64,000 nt of DNA from Wyeomyia smithii (Eukaryota; Arthropoda; Insecta; Diptera; Culicidae). The first letter of the stretch is position 1, and every line of letters starts with the position of its first letter. A model generated the notes under the pieces. That model was not told where the DNA came from and searched no databases. It was given only the letters and a program-made list of their open reading frames with translations. Below are positions 11,596-24,459 of the stretch, piece by piece. A program made the translations under genes and the position numbers. The stretch spans positions 88,791,902 to 88,855,901 of the forward strand of contig NC_073695.1 in the NCBI RefSeq assembly GCF_029784165.1, in the 5' to 3' direction.

Positions 11596-12675
11596 CGGAA
11601 TGCTTTACCAAAGATGTATGATATGATACACTATGCTTATGTAAGATATAAATATTGCTTTCTCATTTCAAATTCAGTACAAACAGAGTATCCATCCAAA
11701 TTATCTTACTTCTTGTTATCGTAGCAAGTTTTATGAAGTCCCTGTTTCGGATTTCACCTTACAGCTTAGGCCTTCAAAAAGATTAATGTTCTCGACTACA
11801 CTCTTGAAAGCCAAAATTTTTTAATGTTGCAAAAAACCTTCACTTTCAGATAAGGCAATTAAAATAAAATTGTATTGACAACTTTCATCAGTAATTATAT
11901 GATTTTCAATGACACATGATTCAAGAAACGTTCATATAATTGAGCGATTCTCGCTGAAACCAATTTAATATAAGTAAATTTAATATAAATCTACATAGTT
12001 GCTAGAAATAGAGAAAAATTGATGATGCCAGTTTTGTTTGATCGAATTGGATGAACCCTCGGTCGCCAAGGGGTGAAATATTTTCTAAAAAAGTTGAAAT
12101 TCTAGCATTTCTTGATAATTTATTTGAGCTATATCTCTGAAATTCGTCATGGAACCTACTACAAGTAGCACTTTTTTGTAAAGAGGAATGATAGAGCTTT
12201 CATTTGAAGTGATCATAATTTTGGTCGCCATCTTGAATTTGGCCGCCGTCGTGGATTATATCAGGAAAATGCAATTTTGAAACATACATATTCGCAGTTC
12301 TAGTATGAAATCAAGAAAATTTATATACATTACCGTTTCCGCCAAATTGATTATTTCAAAAATTTTCAAGTTTCTTGTAGCCAGCATCAATAAAGTTTGT
12401 TTGTGATCGAAAAATTAACACTCATATACATACTCTAGTGATAACATTCAGAATATTTGTAAAAAACACATCAGAATTTTATTCTATCTTTTCCTTCTTT
12501 CGTGTTTTGTTCAACCTCTGGAATACTATCTATTAAATTCATTAAATTTATAATTGAAAACGGACTTCTTAAGTCGATATACGTTTTGGGTTTACTGGCA
12601 TAGTAAGCATATAGTAATAGATAGTATAACAAAGGTTTCTGCACCACTAGGTGTATTAATTTAGGTTTTTTTTTC

Positions 12676-15600
12676 AATTTTCACTTGAGAAAGATAATTG
12701 AGCGCCAATATGGTAAAGAAAATAAATATTTATTTGTTGTACTGCGCAAAGAGAAAACTCCGTAAAATTCCGAAGACTTGCCTAAATGGCATACCGGCTG
12801 CGAAGGCCAGTAATAGTGTTCGCAACGTTTTTTTTTGTGTTTTGAATAGAATATGTTTGGAAACAGTACAAGAGAACTTAAGCGTGACTGAGTGATTATA
12901 TTACGTATTCACACATCTGATTCACATTCTGACTTGATCATTTTGTAATATTTCCTAAATATCAAACTACTTTGAATTTGAAGGTTACTCAAACGAATGG
13001 CTCTTTTTGTAATGCATTTTATTTTTTTATGATATTACTAGCTGATGATTGAATAATGTTTTGCCGACAATTTTTTATATTTGAGTTGCATTCCAAAAGT
13101 TCATCATGACACGGCTTCCAGACGTAGGAATTAATAACGATTGCTGTGGCATTTTACAAATGAATCGTGTTAACGAGCTCGGCGTCAGTTGTTTTTTGCT
13201 CCTCTTTCGATGGTTACGATAAAGTTTGCAGGGCAACAGAAGCTGTGGTAGAATGACTGTCGTTTGGTTGCTTAATGAAAATCGAATAGCTAATCTCAAG
13301 CTATATTTTGACTTGGTCGGTAATGAAGTGATAAGCTCGAACAGGCTCTATAAGGAACTCCGGTAACTTTATGGTCTAAGCTATTCGAGTTTGCTGTACA
13401 TAAGCCCAACATAATTTTGCATCAACTTTCAAGTTTCTCGAACAACTCGCAATGCAGGCTAACATGAGTGTTTTTCAGGTGTTTTCCCCAACAACACGCA
13501 CGTTGATTCAAGCCAAAACCTAAATTGAGTGCACCACCAAACGCTACCGCAGTTCCGCTGCATCCTAGCTACGGCTACAAAACGGTACAGCTGGAGCAAT
13601 TAAAACTTGCGTAACAATTGATCTAGTTTAAATCCACTATGATAATTAGATTAGCACAGATTCAGCCAAAACAACAGCGGAAGCAATTTCACAGTCTGTA
13701 AGCACAGCAAACACAATCACGAGACTCAAGAGATTTAATTTTTTGCCTCACCTTCTTTTTGCTACACGATACACACGTTAGGCTTTTTCAGCTGTGCGTG
13801 TTTGAACAAAACTTCGTACTGCGCTGCTTTTCGATTATTAAAAACAAGACATACTTTTCCTGTTAAGAACCTTAAAAATTCAGAAGATTTATATTCGAAT
13901 TCTCCGGTACTAGTGTAGGTCAATAAATTATTCTAAGGTTATTCGACAACCTGCCTCAAAGAGGCAGTTAAAACTAACACATGCATACCCGCACGTTGAA
14001 CACCGTTTTCATCATACTTGGTTTGGCGTTGGAAGCACTGATTCTGACGGAGGTAGTGAAGGAAGTTGTGTGCCTACGGTGGTATGTACTTGTGGGCGGA
14101 CGAAGCGAACCGGAGTTGGGGTAACTCAAGAACATGCGTTGCTCGGTCGCCCCCCACGCAATACAGCGAGGGTTCGTTTCACGGTGCTTGGTGACATCAT
14201 CCGAGGCACCTTTTGAGCGTACTTTATGCTAGCGCACAAGTATTCTTGCGTGGCTGTGGCTGATTTCATTCTGCGCTGAAGGTTTTTATTTAAATATCAA
14301 TCATTCGATGTCGGAAAACGAAGATCGAAATCATATAGAAGAGTCTAGTTTTTTTCTAATTTAATTATGTGACTATGTTGGATGACGAATCGGTAATTAA
14401 TCAATGTACTTCCTATCGACTGCAATGCGATGGGATTTCTTGTAATCGTAGTACGAAACGCTCAATATATATCATCATATGGCTGTGGGCAGGGCACTTC
14501 TGCTCAGGTTAGCCAAGTTCCGCAAACGTCCAGTATTCGCTGACTATAGCATTTTACAATTACGTAACCGATCACTCAAGCGTGCTAACTCCAGCATTGT
14601 GATTAATAATTAGCCTGCAGCTGTTGATGAGACTGCATCTCATTGGCAAAGGAGAAGCTGGCGTCACCCGAAGTAAAAATAGTTAGTGACTGGCTTCTTT
14701 TTTTTTTCTTTTTCAGCCGGTTTTTATTACGGGTTCCATCATATCGGTTGCTTCAGCCAACTGTTCAAGCCGAACGGTGACGGTGATATGCTCCAGCACG
14801 GTAAGGATGAGGTCCGTTGAGCACGGTTATACAAAATTCCTTCAACATCACTTGTTATTCAAATAGCTTGCCATAATCATATCCCCCCCCTCACCATGAC
14901 AGCATCTGTACCGAGCTGGATGATCACCTTCATGAGATAGGTTTTTTCGAGCATTAAAAAAACACTTCCGTTTTGTTTGCGAAAATATGTTTCCTTGGCA
15001 AATTGTACATAGAAATAAAGATTAAAACACAGGTACGTATGTGGAATTTAAAACATTTGAAACAACACCTGAACACCAACCTCCTCACAAAATACCTAGC
15101 TCATATGACGAAGCTAATTTCAGATTCTGTGGCAAGTACGTAGCTAATATATAGTACACATGTACGGTAGAGACGAAGGGTCATCCGCCTTTGGAGTTTG
15201 TTCGTAGCTGAATTATGACAGCGGGTGTCTCGGGTCAAACGGGGAAAATAACAGCATGAGAAATGACGATTTAAGTAGCTATTGTTAGCCATCCCACTGT
15301 GTGCTCTATCGGTGGGTAGTAGCGTCATCGTTGTTTTCAAGTTTGGCATTGAAGCATACGTTCAACGAGTCGTCAAAACTGTTAACCACCCTAATTATCT
15401 GTGGGCAGTTTTATAAAGCTGAAAGATGATGGGTTTTAACCAGTAAACTCTTAATTAACTAATGAAAAATTTATTACGTGTCACTGGGATGGTATTTCAT
15501 AACGTTTGTTTTTTCTCTCTTTTCTGAACAAAATAAAATAATGTAATTCGCTTTCGTTCCAATTCGTTACGAATTTTCTGTCCGAACTGGTGGCAATACT

Positions 15601-16075
15601 TTATTTCGGTTATGATACGATACTCGTGGAAACAAAACAAAACTGGAGCAAGGTACAGAAAAATGACCAGGTTAACATACGGATTATAGAGTAGGCTAGA
15701 TTTTCTGTATAAATTATTTTTTCGATTTCACTGAAGAAAAATTGATTTTATTCGCGCCATTCGAAATGACGGCTCTATCCATGGTACAGGTTTATTCATC
15801 ACTGGAGCAATAAATTACAATCTCACCTGAATCCCCTGTTGAGCAAAAAGCTCTATCCTTAAAATCACAATCTAGTATAGGAATTGCTAACACATGCGAT
15901 TTTGATGTTGTTGAATTCAAACTTTACAAGAGTCGCCAAAATTATTAAACATTGCTTTAACTTCAACCTATATGGAGAATAGGAATTTGGAGGATAGAGA
16001 CATTTTTTACTAATATGGAGGTATTTTTGCTTACATTTCCGAAGCAGTAATATTTATTTAGTGATTTAAAGGTAA
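12676..16075. other. Gene-poor interval
   Basis: Mostly AT-rich sequence with only short, unrecognised frames. A GC-richer tract (about 14000-14280) carries no clear frame. Two short coding-like stretches on the minus strand near 14713-14945 are described separately. At 12180-12250 there is a short segment (GGTCGCCATCTTGAATTTGG) of the kind often found in dispersed repeats. Confidence 0.4.
14713..14945 (-). pseudogene. Possible exon remnants, unidentified
   Basis: On the minus strand, 14945-14898 reads YLMKVIIQLGTDAVM and then meets GTGAGG. Positions 14829-14713 read TDLILTVLEHITVTVRLEQL and continue to a stop at 14713-14715. Both have a protein-like amino acid mix in an otherwise AT-rich non-coding region. 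I do not recognise the protein, and no clean acceptor joins the two. They could be chance or a decayed gene or transposon fragment. Confidence 0.2.
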
Positions 16076-16240
16076 CACTGGTCAACACAGGTTTCGGTTA
16101 CAGTAAAGCTTCATTTGAATCTCTGAAGGTTTTACACATTTCCTGTGAATTTTTATGCCAGCTCGGAAGTGCGCCAAAAAGCTGCAGAGTAATTGCTCGC
16201 CGGGTTCGTCGCTTCTACGTTTGCTTATGGGAAAACTTCG
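16076..16240 (+). repeat. Copy of the 5.7-kb dispersed repeat
   Basis: Begins CACTGGTCAACA like 5740 and contains ATTGCTCGCCGGGTTCGTCG. No coding content. The 83-aa frame that follows (16249-16500) is not recognisable. Confidence 0.55.
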
Positions 16241-17081
16241 TTAAGGACTTGCTAGAGGCACCAAAATGCACAGGAACGTTCAAAAGTGTTTCTGTTTACA
16301 AATATCAAATAAAAAATATCTGGATAGCACATATACTTCTTGAGCAAGAGAACACATTCATTAGGATGGACAAGGACCTACAGACGCGAACAGAAATGAG
16401 CCTACCAATAATAGAACTGAAACTGCAACTTTTTCACGATTCAATATACACTCTTTGCTTTATTTGTGGTAACGTTTGTTCGGGATCAATCGCTGGTTGA
16501 TGCTAAAGAAGGGCAGGAGTTTACAAAAAATAACGATTAGATTGTCAAAAAACTGAAACAATCAATTTTTCAACATGAGAAAATATTCAAGCTTTATATC
16601 TTTAACTACTTCAACATTCTTTTTGAAACAATTGATTCTCGATATTAACAATTTAACGACAAAGACAATGTGAATATATTTGTCAAGTGGAAGTCTTCCA
16701 TAAGAGACTTTAGCCCTTGTTATGTTATGTTACAATCTATACAAGTAGTTATCTATGTCTCGAGACATTTTCGAAACATAAAAATGAAACTGAATACTTC
16801 TCGCAGTAATTTCGATTCGAACAGTTTCATTTTCATTTGATTCCATTCGGCTGCTGTTATCGAATCGCAATGAACATTCTCGCCCTCAAACGGGTTTGAT
16901 TACAAGTGTCAAGTGATAACTGTTTAGTTGAAGCAAAGACTGACGTAGACACTTTCCTTTCCTTCAGCACCCTGTCTTCGTCAACGCTTAAAGTCATTTT
17001 CAGTTGGCAATCGTCAGAAGATTCGGGACTTCAAAGCTGCTGATATTTATTTCGGTTTTTGCCTAAGACATCACTTCGTTC

Positions 17082-17429
17082 TTAAGAGCAGGGGTTTAGC
17101 GTAGTTGGTAACGTCTCCGCCAACCACGCTGGTGACCCGGGTTCGAATCTCACCGCCGACATAGGTGTCGATGGTTGTGGTGTAGCGTGACCCACTCACA
17201 ACCAACCCAAATGGTCTAGATTCAATTCAAGCCGACACAGGGAGATTTTCTTGGGCGAAAAATCTCTCACGCCTTCCATCGCATGGGGAAGTAAAGCTGT
17301 TGGCGCCGGTCCGTTAATCAACGGGTCGTGAGTTAGGGTCCTGGGTGGAGTCCCCTCACTGGGCGTCGGTAATTGGCACAACAAACAGTGGCGGAACTAG
17401 ACCGACGAAAAATAAGCGAGAATAAAAAA
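17082..17429 (+). mobile_element. Feilai-like tRNA-derived SINE, copy 1
   Basis: Full-length SINE in plus orientation. The tRNA-like head has an A-box (TAGCGTAGTTGG at about 17098) and a B-box (GGTTCGAATCT at about 17140). A body of about 250 bp follows, then an A-rich end (AATAAAAAAA). It is flanked by a 12-bp direct repeat ATCACTTCGTTC (17070-17081 and 17430-17441). The copy in TEX9 (37778-38129) is the same family. Confidence 0.9.
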
Positions 17430-17506
17430 ATCACTTCGTTCCATTTCGAGTTCTTGAACTGTAAAACTCAATGTAACATCATTTGAACAATGTTCATGTG
17501 ACTCCA

Positions 17507-17690
17507 GCGATGCCAGATTGGAAGACATGTTTTCAATTAGAAGACATTGACCAGCGGGGAAGACATCATTGTTTGTGAAGACATTGGAAAATATGTGAAG
17601 ACATCCACACTCTGCAGAGGCGACTACCCTTTTTTTTGCTTGACTTTTTCTATTTGCTGCAAAAAAGTAATCGAAATTACTTTGACCCAA
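17507..17690 (-). mobile_element. Fragment of small hAT MITE (GATGCCAGATTGG family)
   Basis: Begins CAGCGATGCCAGATTGGAAG and carries GAAGACAT repeats. This is the reverse orientation of the complete element at 51468-51713. The other terminus is not seen, so it is truncated or diverged. Confidence 0.6.
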
Positions 17691-17835
17691 AAAAAATGAT
17701 TTAAACTCGCAGTGTCTTCAGTGAAGTTGTTTCATTCATTATTCTGCATGTTGTAGGAGTTGCAGTCTTGTGATTAATCCACTTAACAGTGAAAAAAGAA
17801 TATGAATTATACTTTTCTTATTTTGAAATATAAAA

Positions 17836-19815
17836 ACCTAAATTAATCCACCTAGTGGTGCAGAAACCTTTGTTTTACTAACTATTACTTTATACATATT
17901 TGGCCAGTCACTTACAAATCGTATACCACCATAAGTCCAATTTTAATAATGAATGAAATGATTTTGAAAGATAGTTTTCAGAGTGTTAACCAAAGACGAT
18001 AATTGAATTAAAGCTTGACGTGGTTTTTGCAAATAATATGAATGTTATCACTGGAGTACATGAGTCTTATTTTTTCGATCACAAACCAATTTTCAAATGC
18101 TGGCTAGAAGCAATTAAAAAATTTTTTTTTGGGATAATCGAACGTGGGGAAACAGTAATAGATAACAATGATGCTGATTTCACACTAGAACAGCAAACAT
18201 GTATGTTAGTTTAATGCGGTTCTACTTACTCGCGTTATTTTCAGAAATCGCAGGACCAAGATTTATGAATTTTAGATTTTCAGAGTGTAGGCGAGAACAT
18301 TATTCTTTTCGAAGGCCTAGGCTGTATGGAAAAACCCGAAATAGAGACTTTTTAAATCTTGCTGCGATAACGAGAAGTGGAATAACATGGATACTCTGTT
18401 TGCACTTAGTCCTAAATTAGAAAGCAATATTTATATCTTACATGAACATATTGTACCATTCATAGAGATAAGTGACTTTTCACCTGCGCACACTAGTAAA
18501 CGTGTATAGCCATGTAGAGTTGCTTTAACACTTTTTCCTAATTTTGCCGATTACGTTCACCAGCTACTTTAGATTCCTGGTCACAAATTTAATACATAAA
18601 ATAAGTATTCAACTGAAAAATTTTCCAGCTGTTCAAAACGTAGCATTGCAAACAAAACAGCGATTTATTTGTGTTTTTCTCAACGGATGGCACTGACACA
18701 TTCGTACGTAAATAGGTCTATACATCTTTGGTAAAGCTTTTCAAAATATCTGTATCGCTAATTGTGTTACATGTGCAAACTGTGGGATCAGATTTTGCTA
18801 CAATGCTTGGCTCCCGAAAGCTGTAAATGTTTCTTACTCTTCGCAAATCTAGGTTCAACGTACAATTTAGTATATATTTTGTGAGAAGTGAGGACGGGAG
18901 CTTCGGAAGGAAAGGAGCTAAGTAAGCATTGTAGTTTTTTCTAAAATCTGGTTCAAATTTTCAAGAAAAATCTAAAGGGTAATTTATTTACACCAGTTAA
19001 GACGCACTACGAAGAGTGTAAAGATTATGAAAAGTTGTCCATGATTGTTGATTTCCTTTGAGAAAAGAATAGCGATACGAGAAAAGAGGGATTGAGAAGA
19101 GGAAAGAGCAGTGAGAGAGAAAAATTATCCAGAAAGTAAAATATCCCATGTCTAAAATATACTTTGGTCAAAACTCTACAGTTCAAGCAACCAATGAAAG
19201 ATCGCACTCTGTATGATTTTCAAAGATCTCTGGGGCTTTCATTTGAGCATGCGAACTTCAAAATCGGAATATGCGTTCGGTAAAGAGGGTTTTTTTTTGT
19301 TATTTTTCTTTTTTGGGTTGATTTTGGTATACTACACATATAAACAACATATTTACACATACATACGTACAGGCACACATACACAAACATACATAAATTG
19401 TTCAATTCGTCGATCTGAGTAAATTGGTATGCAACACATGGCTCTCCGTGCCATTAATTTTGCCTTAAAAGTTAAATTTCTCATATAAAAAATACTCTTT
19501 GCTAAATATTTTCAAATCTAAGCCACTAATCAAAAATCCACTCGGTAGCATTCTGGAGGAGCACAGTAGCTTTCGTTTGCATACAAGATCATCAAAATCG
19601 GATATTGCGTTCTGTAAGAAAGGTGCGTTAGTATTTTGCGGCACATACATACAGACAACATACATACACACACACACACACACACATACACACGAACAGA
19701 CATTGCTCAGTTCGTCGAGCTGAGTCGAATGGTATATACGATTCGGCCCTCCGGATCTTGGATCTATTTTGCGTTTTTCGACCGATTTTATAACCTTTGT
19801 TTAGTATAACAAAGG
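17836..19815 (+). repeat. ~2-kb dispersed repeat, tandem copy 1
   Basis: The unit starts CCTAAATTAATCCACCTAG, then CTTTGTTTTACTAA near 17868. It ends TTAGTATAACAAAGG at 19815, so a ~15-bp sequence CCTTTGTTATACTAA is inverted at its ends. It contains a (CA)n tract near 19670 and two near-identical blocks around GTACAGGCACAC and CGAACAGACATTGC. A second copy begins 43 bp later. Many short frames occur but none is conserved as protein. The class is unknown: a non-coding DNA element or a satellite derived from one. Confidence 0.75.
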
Positions 19816-19858
19816 AAAAACCGCTTTGTTCAGCGAAGTTATAGCATATTTTGAAAGA

Positions 19859-21821
19859 AAAACCTAAATTAATCCACCTAGTGGTGCAGAAACCTTTGTT
19901 ATACTAACTATTACTTTATACATATTTGGCCAGTCACTGACAAATCGTATACCATCATAAGTCCAATTTCAATAATGAATGAAATGAATTTGAAAGATAG
20001 TTTTCAGAGAGTTAACCAAAGACGATAATTGAATTAAAGCTTGACGTGGTTTTCGCAAATAATATGAATGTTATCACTGAAGTTCATTAGTCTTATTTTT
20101 TCGATTACAAACCAATTTTTAAATGCTGGCTAGAAGCAATTAAATTTTTTTTTTGAAGTAATCGAACGTGGGGAAGCAGTAATAGATAACAATGATGCTG
20201 ATTTCACACTAGAACAGCAAGCATGTATGTTAGTTTAATGCGGTTCTACTTACTCGCGTTATTTTCAGAAATCGCAGGACCTAGATTTATGAATCAGCAT
20301 CAAGTTTTTTTTACGAATTGAAGCAAGCTTCTACAAACCTGCTCTCGAAATATAGTTCAGAATTATACAGGAAAAAAATATAGTTATTGATGAAAGTAGT
20401 CAATTTAATTCTATTTCAAATGCATTATCTGAAAATGAAGGCTATCCACGATCTTTCAAAATTTTGGATCCAGAGTGTAGGCGAGAACATTATTCTTTTC
20501 GAAGGCCTAGGCTGTATGAAAAAACCCGGAATAAAGACTTTTTAAATCTTGCTGCGATAACGAGAAGTTGAATAACATGGATACTCTGTTTGCACTTAGT
20601 CTTAAATTAGAAAGCAATATTTATGTTTTACATGAGCATATTGTATCATTCATAGAGATAAGTGACTTTTCACCTGCGCACACTAGTAAACGGGTAGAGC
20701 CATGTAGAGTTGCTTCAACACTTTTTCCTAATTTTGCCGATTACGTTCATCGGCTACTTTAGATTCAAGGTCACAAATTTAAAACATAAAATAAGTGTTC
20801 AACTGAAAAATTTTCCAGCTGTTCAAAACGTAGCATTGCAAAAAACAGCGATTTATTTGTGTTTTTCTCAACGGGTGGCACTGACACATTCGTACGTAAA
20901 TAGGTCTATACATCTTTGGTAAAGCTTTTCAAAATATCTGCATCGCAGATTTCACTACAATGCTTGGCTCCCGAAAGCTGTAAATGTGTCTTACTCTTTG
21001 CAAATCTAGGTTCAACGTACAATTTAGTATATATTTTATAACAAGTGAGCACGGAGGTTTTGGAAGATAAGGAGCTAAGTAAGCATTGCAGTTTCTTCTA
21101 AAATCTGGTTCAAATTTTCAAGAAAAAGCTAAAGGGTAATTTATTCACACCAGTTAAGACGCACTACGAAGAGTGTGAAGATTATGATAAGTTGTCGATG
21201 ATTGTTGGTTTCCTTTGAGAAATAAATAGCGATACGAAAAAAAGAGGGATAGAGAAGAAGAAAGAGTAGTGAGAGAGAAAAATTATACAGAAAGTAAAAT
21301 ATCCCATGTCTAAAATATACTTTGGTCAAAACTCTACAGTTCAAGCAACCAATAAAAGATCGCACTCAGTATGATTTTCAAAGAGCTCTGGGGCTCATTC
21401 GAGCATGCGAACATCAAAATCGGAATAAGCGTTCTGTAAAAAGAGTGTTTTTTTTTTCGTAATTTTTCTTTTTTGGGTCGATTTAGATATACCACACATA
21501 TAAACAACATATTTACACATACATACGTACAGGCACGCATACACAAACATACATAAATTGTTCAATTCGTCGATCTGAGTCGCTTGGTATACAACACATG
21601 GCCCTCCGTGCCATTCATTTTGCCTTAAAAGTTAAATGTTTCATATAAAAAATACTCTTTGATCAATAATTCAATATCTTAGCCACTAATCAAAAATCCA
21701 CTCGGTAGCACTCTGGAGGAGCACAGTAGCTTTCGTTTGCGTAAAGATCATTAAAATCGGATATTGCGTTCTGTAAGAAAGGTGCGTTAGTATTTTGCGG
21801 CACATACATCCAGACAACATA

Positions 21822-21866
<45 letters not shown>

Positions 21867-22002
21867 ACACACATACACACGAACAGACATTGCTCAGTTC
21901 GTCGAACTGAGTCGAATGGTATATACGATTCGGCCCTCCGGATCTTGGATCTATTTTGCGTTTTTCGACCGATTTTATAACCTTTGTTTAGTATAACAAA
22001 GG
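19859..22002 (+). repeat. ~2-kb dispersed repeat, tandem copy 2
   Basis: Same order of segments as copy 1, with an extra ~150 bp around 20300-20470 and a longer (CA)n tract near 21825. It ends TTAGTATAACAAAGG at 22002. The frames across it are interrupted relative to copy 1. Confidence 0.75.
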
Positions 22003-22004
22003 TA

Positions 22005-23151
22005 AAACAGCGATTTATTTGTATTTTTCTCAACGGGTGGCACTCACACATTCGTACGTAAATAGGTCTATACATCTTTGGTAAAGTTTTTAAAAATATC
22101 TGCATCGCTAATTGTTTTACATTTACACACTGTGGGATCAGATTTACTACAAGGCTTGGCTCCCGAAAGCTGTAAATGTTTTTTACTCTTCGCAAATCTA
22201 GGTTCAACGTACAATTTAGTATATATTTTATAAGAAGTGAGGACGGAAGCTTTGGAAGAAAAGGAGCTAAGTAAGCTTTGCAGTTTTTTCTATAATCTGG
22301 TTCAAATTTTCAAGAAAAATCTAAAGAGTAATTTAATTACACCAGTTAAGACGCACTACGAAGAGTGTGAAGATTATGAAAAGTTGTCGATGATTGTTGG
22401 TTTCCTTTGCGAAATAAATAGAGATACGAAAAAAAGAGGGATAGAGAACAAGAAAGAGCAGTGAGAGAGAAAAATTATACAGAAAGTAAAATATCCCATG
22501 TCTAAAATATACTTTGGTCAAAACTCTACAGTTCAAGCAACCAATAAAAGATCGCACTCAGTATGATTTTCAAAGAGCTCTAGGGCTTTCATTTGAGCAT
22601 GCGAACATCAAAATCGGAATAAGCGTTCTGTAATAGAGTGTTTTTTATTATTTTTCTTTTTAGGTCGATTTTAATATACTACACATATGAGCAACATATT
22701 TACACATCTATACATACAGGCACACATTCACATACATACAGAAATTGTTCAGTTCGTCGATCTGAGTCGCTTGGTATACAACACATGGCCCTCCGTGCCA
22801 TTCATTTTGCCTTAAAAGTTAAATGTTTCATATAAAAAATATTCTTTGATCAATAATTCAAAATCTTAGCCACTAATCAAAAATCCACTCGGTAGCACTC
22901 TGGAAGAGCACAGTAGCTTTCGTTTGCGTATAGATCATTAAAATCGGATATTGCGTTCTGTAAGAAAGGTGCGTTAGTATTTTGCGGCACATACATACAG
23001 ACAACATACATACACACACACATGCACACGAACAGACATTGCTCAGTTCGTCGAGCTGAGTCGGATGGTATATACGATTCGGCCCTCCGGATCATGGATC
23101 TATTTTGCGTTTTTCGACCGATTTTATAACCTTTGTTTAGTATAACAAAGG
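22005..23151 (+). repeat. ~2-kb dispersed repeat, 5'-truncated copy 3
   Basis: It begins inside the unit at the point matching 20845 (AACAGCGATTTATTTG) and continues to the same end TTAGTATAACAAAGG at 23151. It abuts copy 2 with no spacer, which suggests tandem amplification by unequal exchange rather than an independent insertion. Confidence 0.75.
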
Positions 23152-24459
23152 TAAAACTGACAGAAAATAGAACGTAAATCGAAGTATCTCCTATATAAAA
23201 CACTTGTTTGCTCCCGTTTTGTTATTTTCCATAGCAGCTGCGATGTTGAAACTAGCGTTGTAAGCGATGAAACAATGAACTGGAATTTTAAGGAACGAGA
23301 GAGAAGACTTTGTTTCAGTCATTTCTTACCTGCACAATTATGTGGACTCTGTCGGAAACGCAACTGACGCTTTAGTTTATTTTCAATATATTTGGTGGTT
23401 CCAAAGCACTATACATATAAAGTGTTAACCGGTGTAAATATCATCATGATGATTTGTACTGATATTAACAATGTATTTCAACTTCGGCTACAACTAGGAT
23501 CGCTAATGGGTGTTTCGATTGCAAACGGTGTTAGCAGGGATGGACTAACGACTAACGAGTCGTTCATATGAATCGGCTCACGGAAACGAACCTAGGTTTT
23601 TTGAACCCCCCAAACCATTTATTCAATCGAAATCGAAGTTTACCCATTACACCTACCCTATAATTCCATATTATGTATGGAACTCTAATCCGAAATAGGG
23701 GTCAGCACCAAGAGATAATCAGCAAGACGGTCTCATTTGCTCTCTTAGACCCAGTGCCCTTAAGGCATACATTGAAGAAAAAAAAACAATTCTCTCAGAG
23801 CGTACAAAACTAATCCTTTGAAAAAGGTATTTCACCTATGTAGCATATTTTTAGTTGATTTATAAGTCTATCTATTTTTAGATTACCGATTTACCGCTTT
23901 GTATGTGTGCTTCTTTTCCATTTCAGAAAACGTTTGAACCAGAAAACTGATGATTCCATACGAATATTGTATTGATGCAGTTAAGGATTGCTATGAAACG
24001 CTCGTTCACATCAAAGGCATTTATTTCTATGTGTCTAAAATGCGTTTGTATAGAAAAACCAAAAACATCAATGATTTTGTGCTTAATCAAATAATACAAA
24101 AGCTCAAGTTTACGAAACTAAAAAGCGAAACGATATCTGAAGATATTTGATATTTTGTCGAATTGTTTTTTTTTTGTCCTTGATAGGTAAATTATGATAG
24201 TATCTAAAATTATCATAATTAAAATCAATGTTGCTAGGATTGATAATTGAAAAAGATAACGGCTTAGTAGTTATGACATTTTCCGTTACGATTTTTGCCT
24301 GAAGTGATTTCATGTGGAAACAGTTAGCCGACAACATCCGATTCGAGGTCATAACTATAATTTTATTGCGGTTGAGGAAATAGAACCGATAGAGAATGTT
24401 CAGCCTATCTCCGTTCACAGCGCGTACAAAACAGTCAACAGCAACGACAACCAATGAAC
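23152..24459. other. Intergenic, nothing firm
   Basis: Short frames only. A 66-aa plus frame (23950-24150) follows a splice-acceptor-like CCATTTCAG at 23918-23926, but the frame does not stay open through it, so I do not call a gene. TGAATCGGCTCACGGAAACG at 23569-23588 is partly repeated at 25276. Confidence 0.4.

Larger units (their letters stand above)
9430..12675 (-). repeat. Diverged inverted copy of the ~2-kb dispersed repeat
   Basis: It reads, in reverse, the same succession of segments as 17836-19815. It starts with CCTTTGTTATACTAAACAAAG at 9431 and ends with CTGCACCACTAGGTG and AATTTAGG near 12635-12668. It is longer than the other copies because three transposons are inserted in it (10015-10182, 10486-10712, 10852-11595). 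No coding content. Confidence 0.7.

Noticed and set aside
16249..16500. 83-aa plus frame as a gene
   Set aside because: It starts inside a dispersed repeat copy and has no recognisable domain or splice partner.
17088..17160. tRNA gene
   Set aside because: A- and B-box are present but the sequence runs on for ~350 bp with an A-rich tail and target duplications: a SINE, not a tRNA. The same applies to 3637, 27464, 28018 and 38129.
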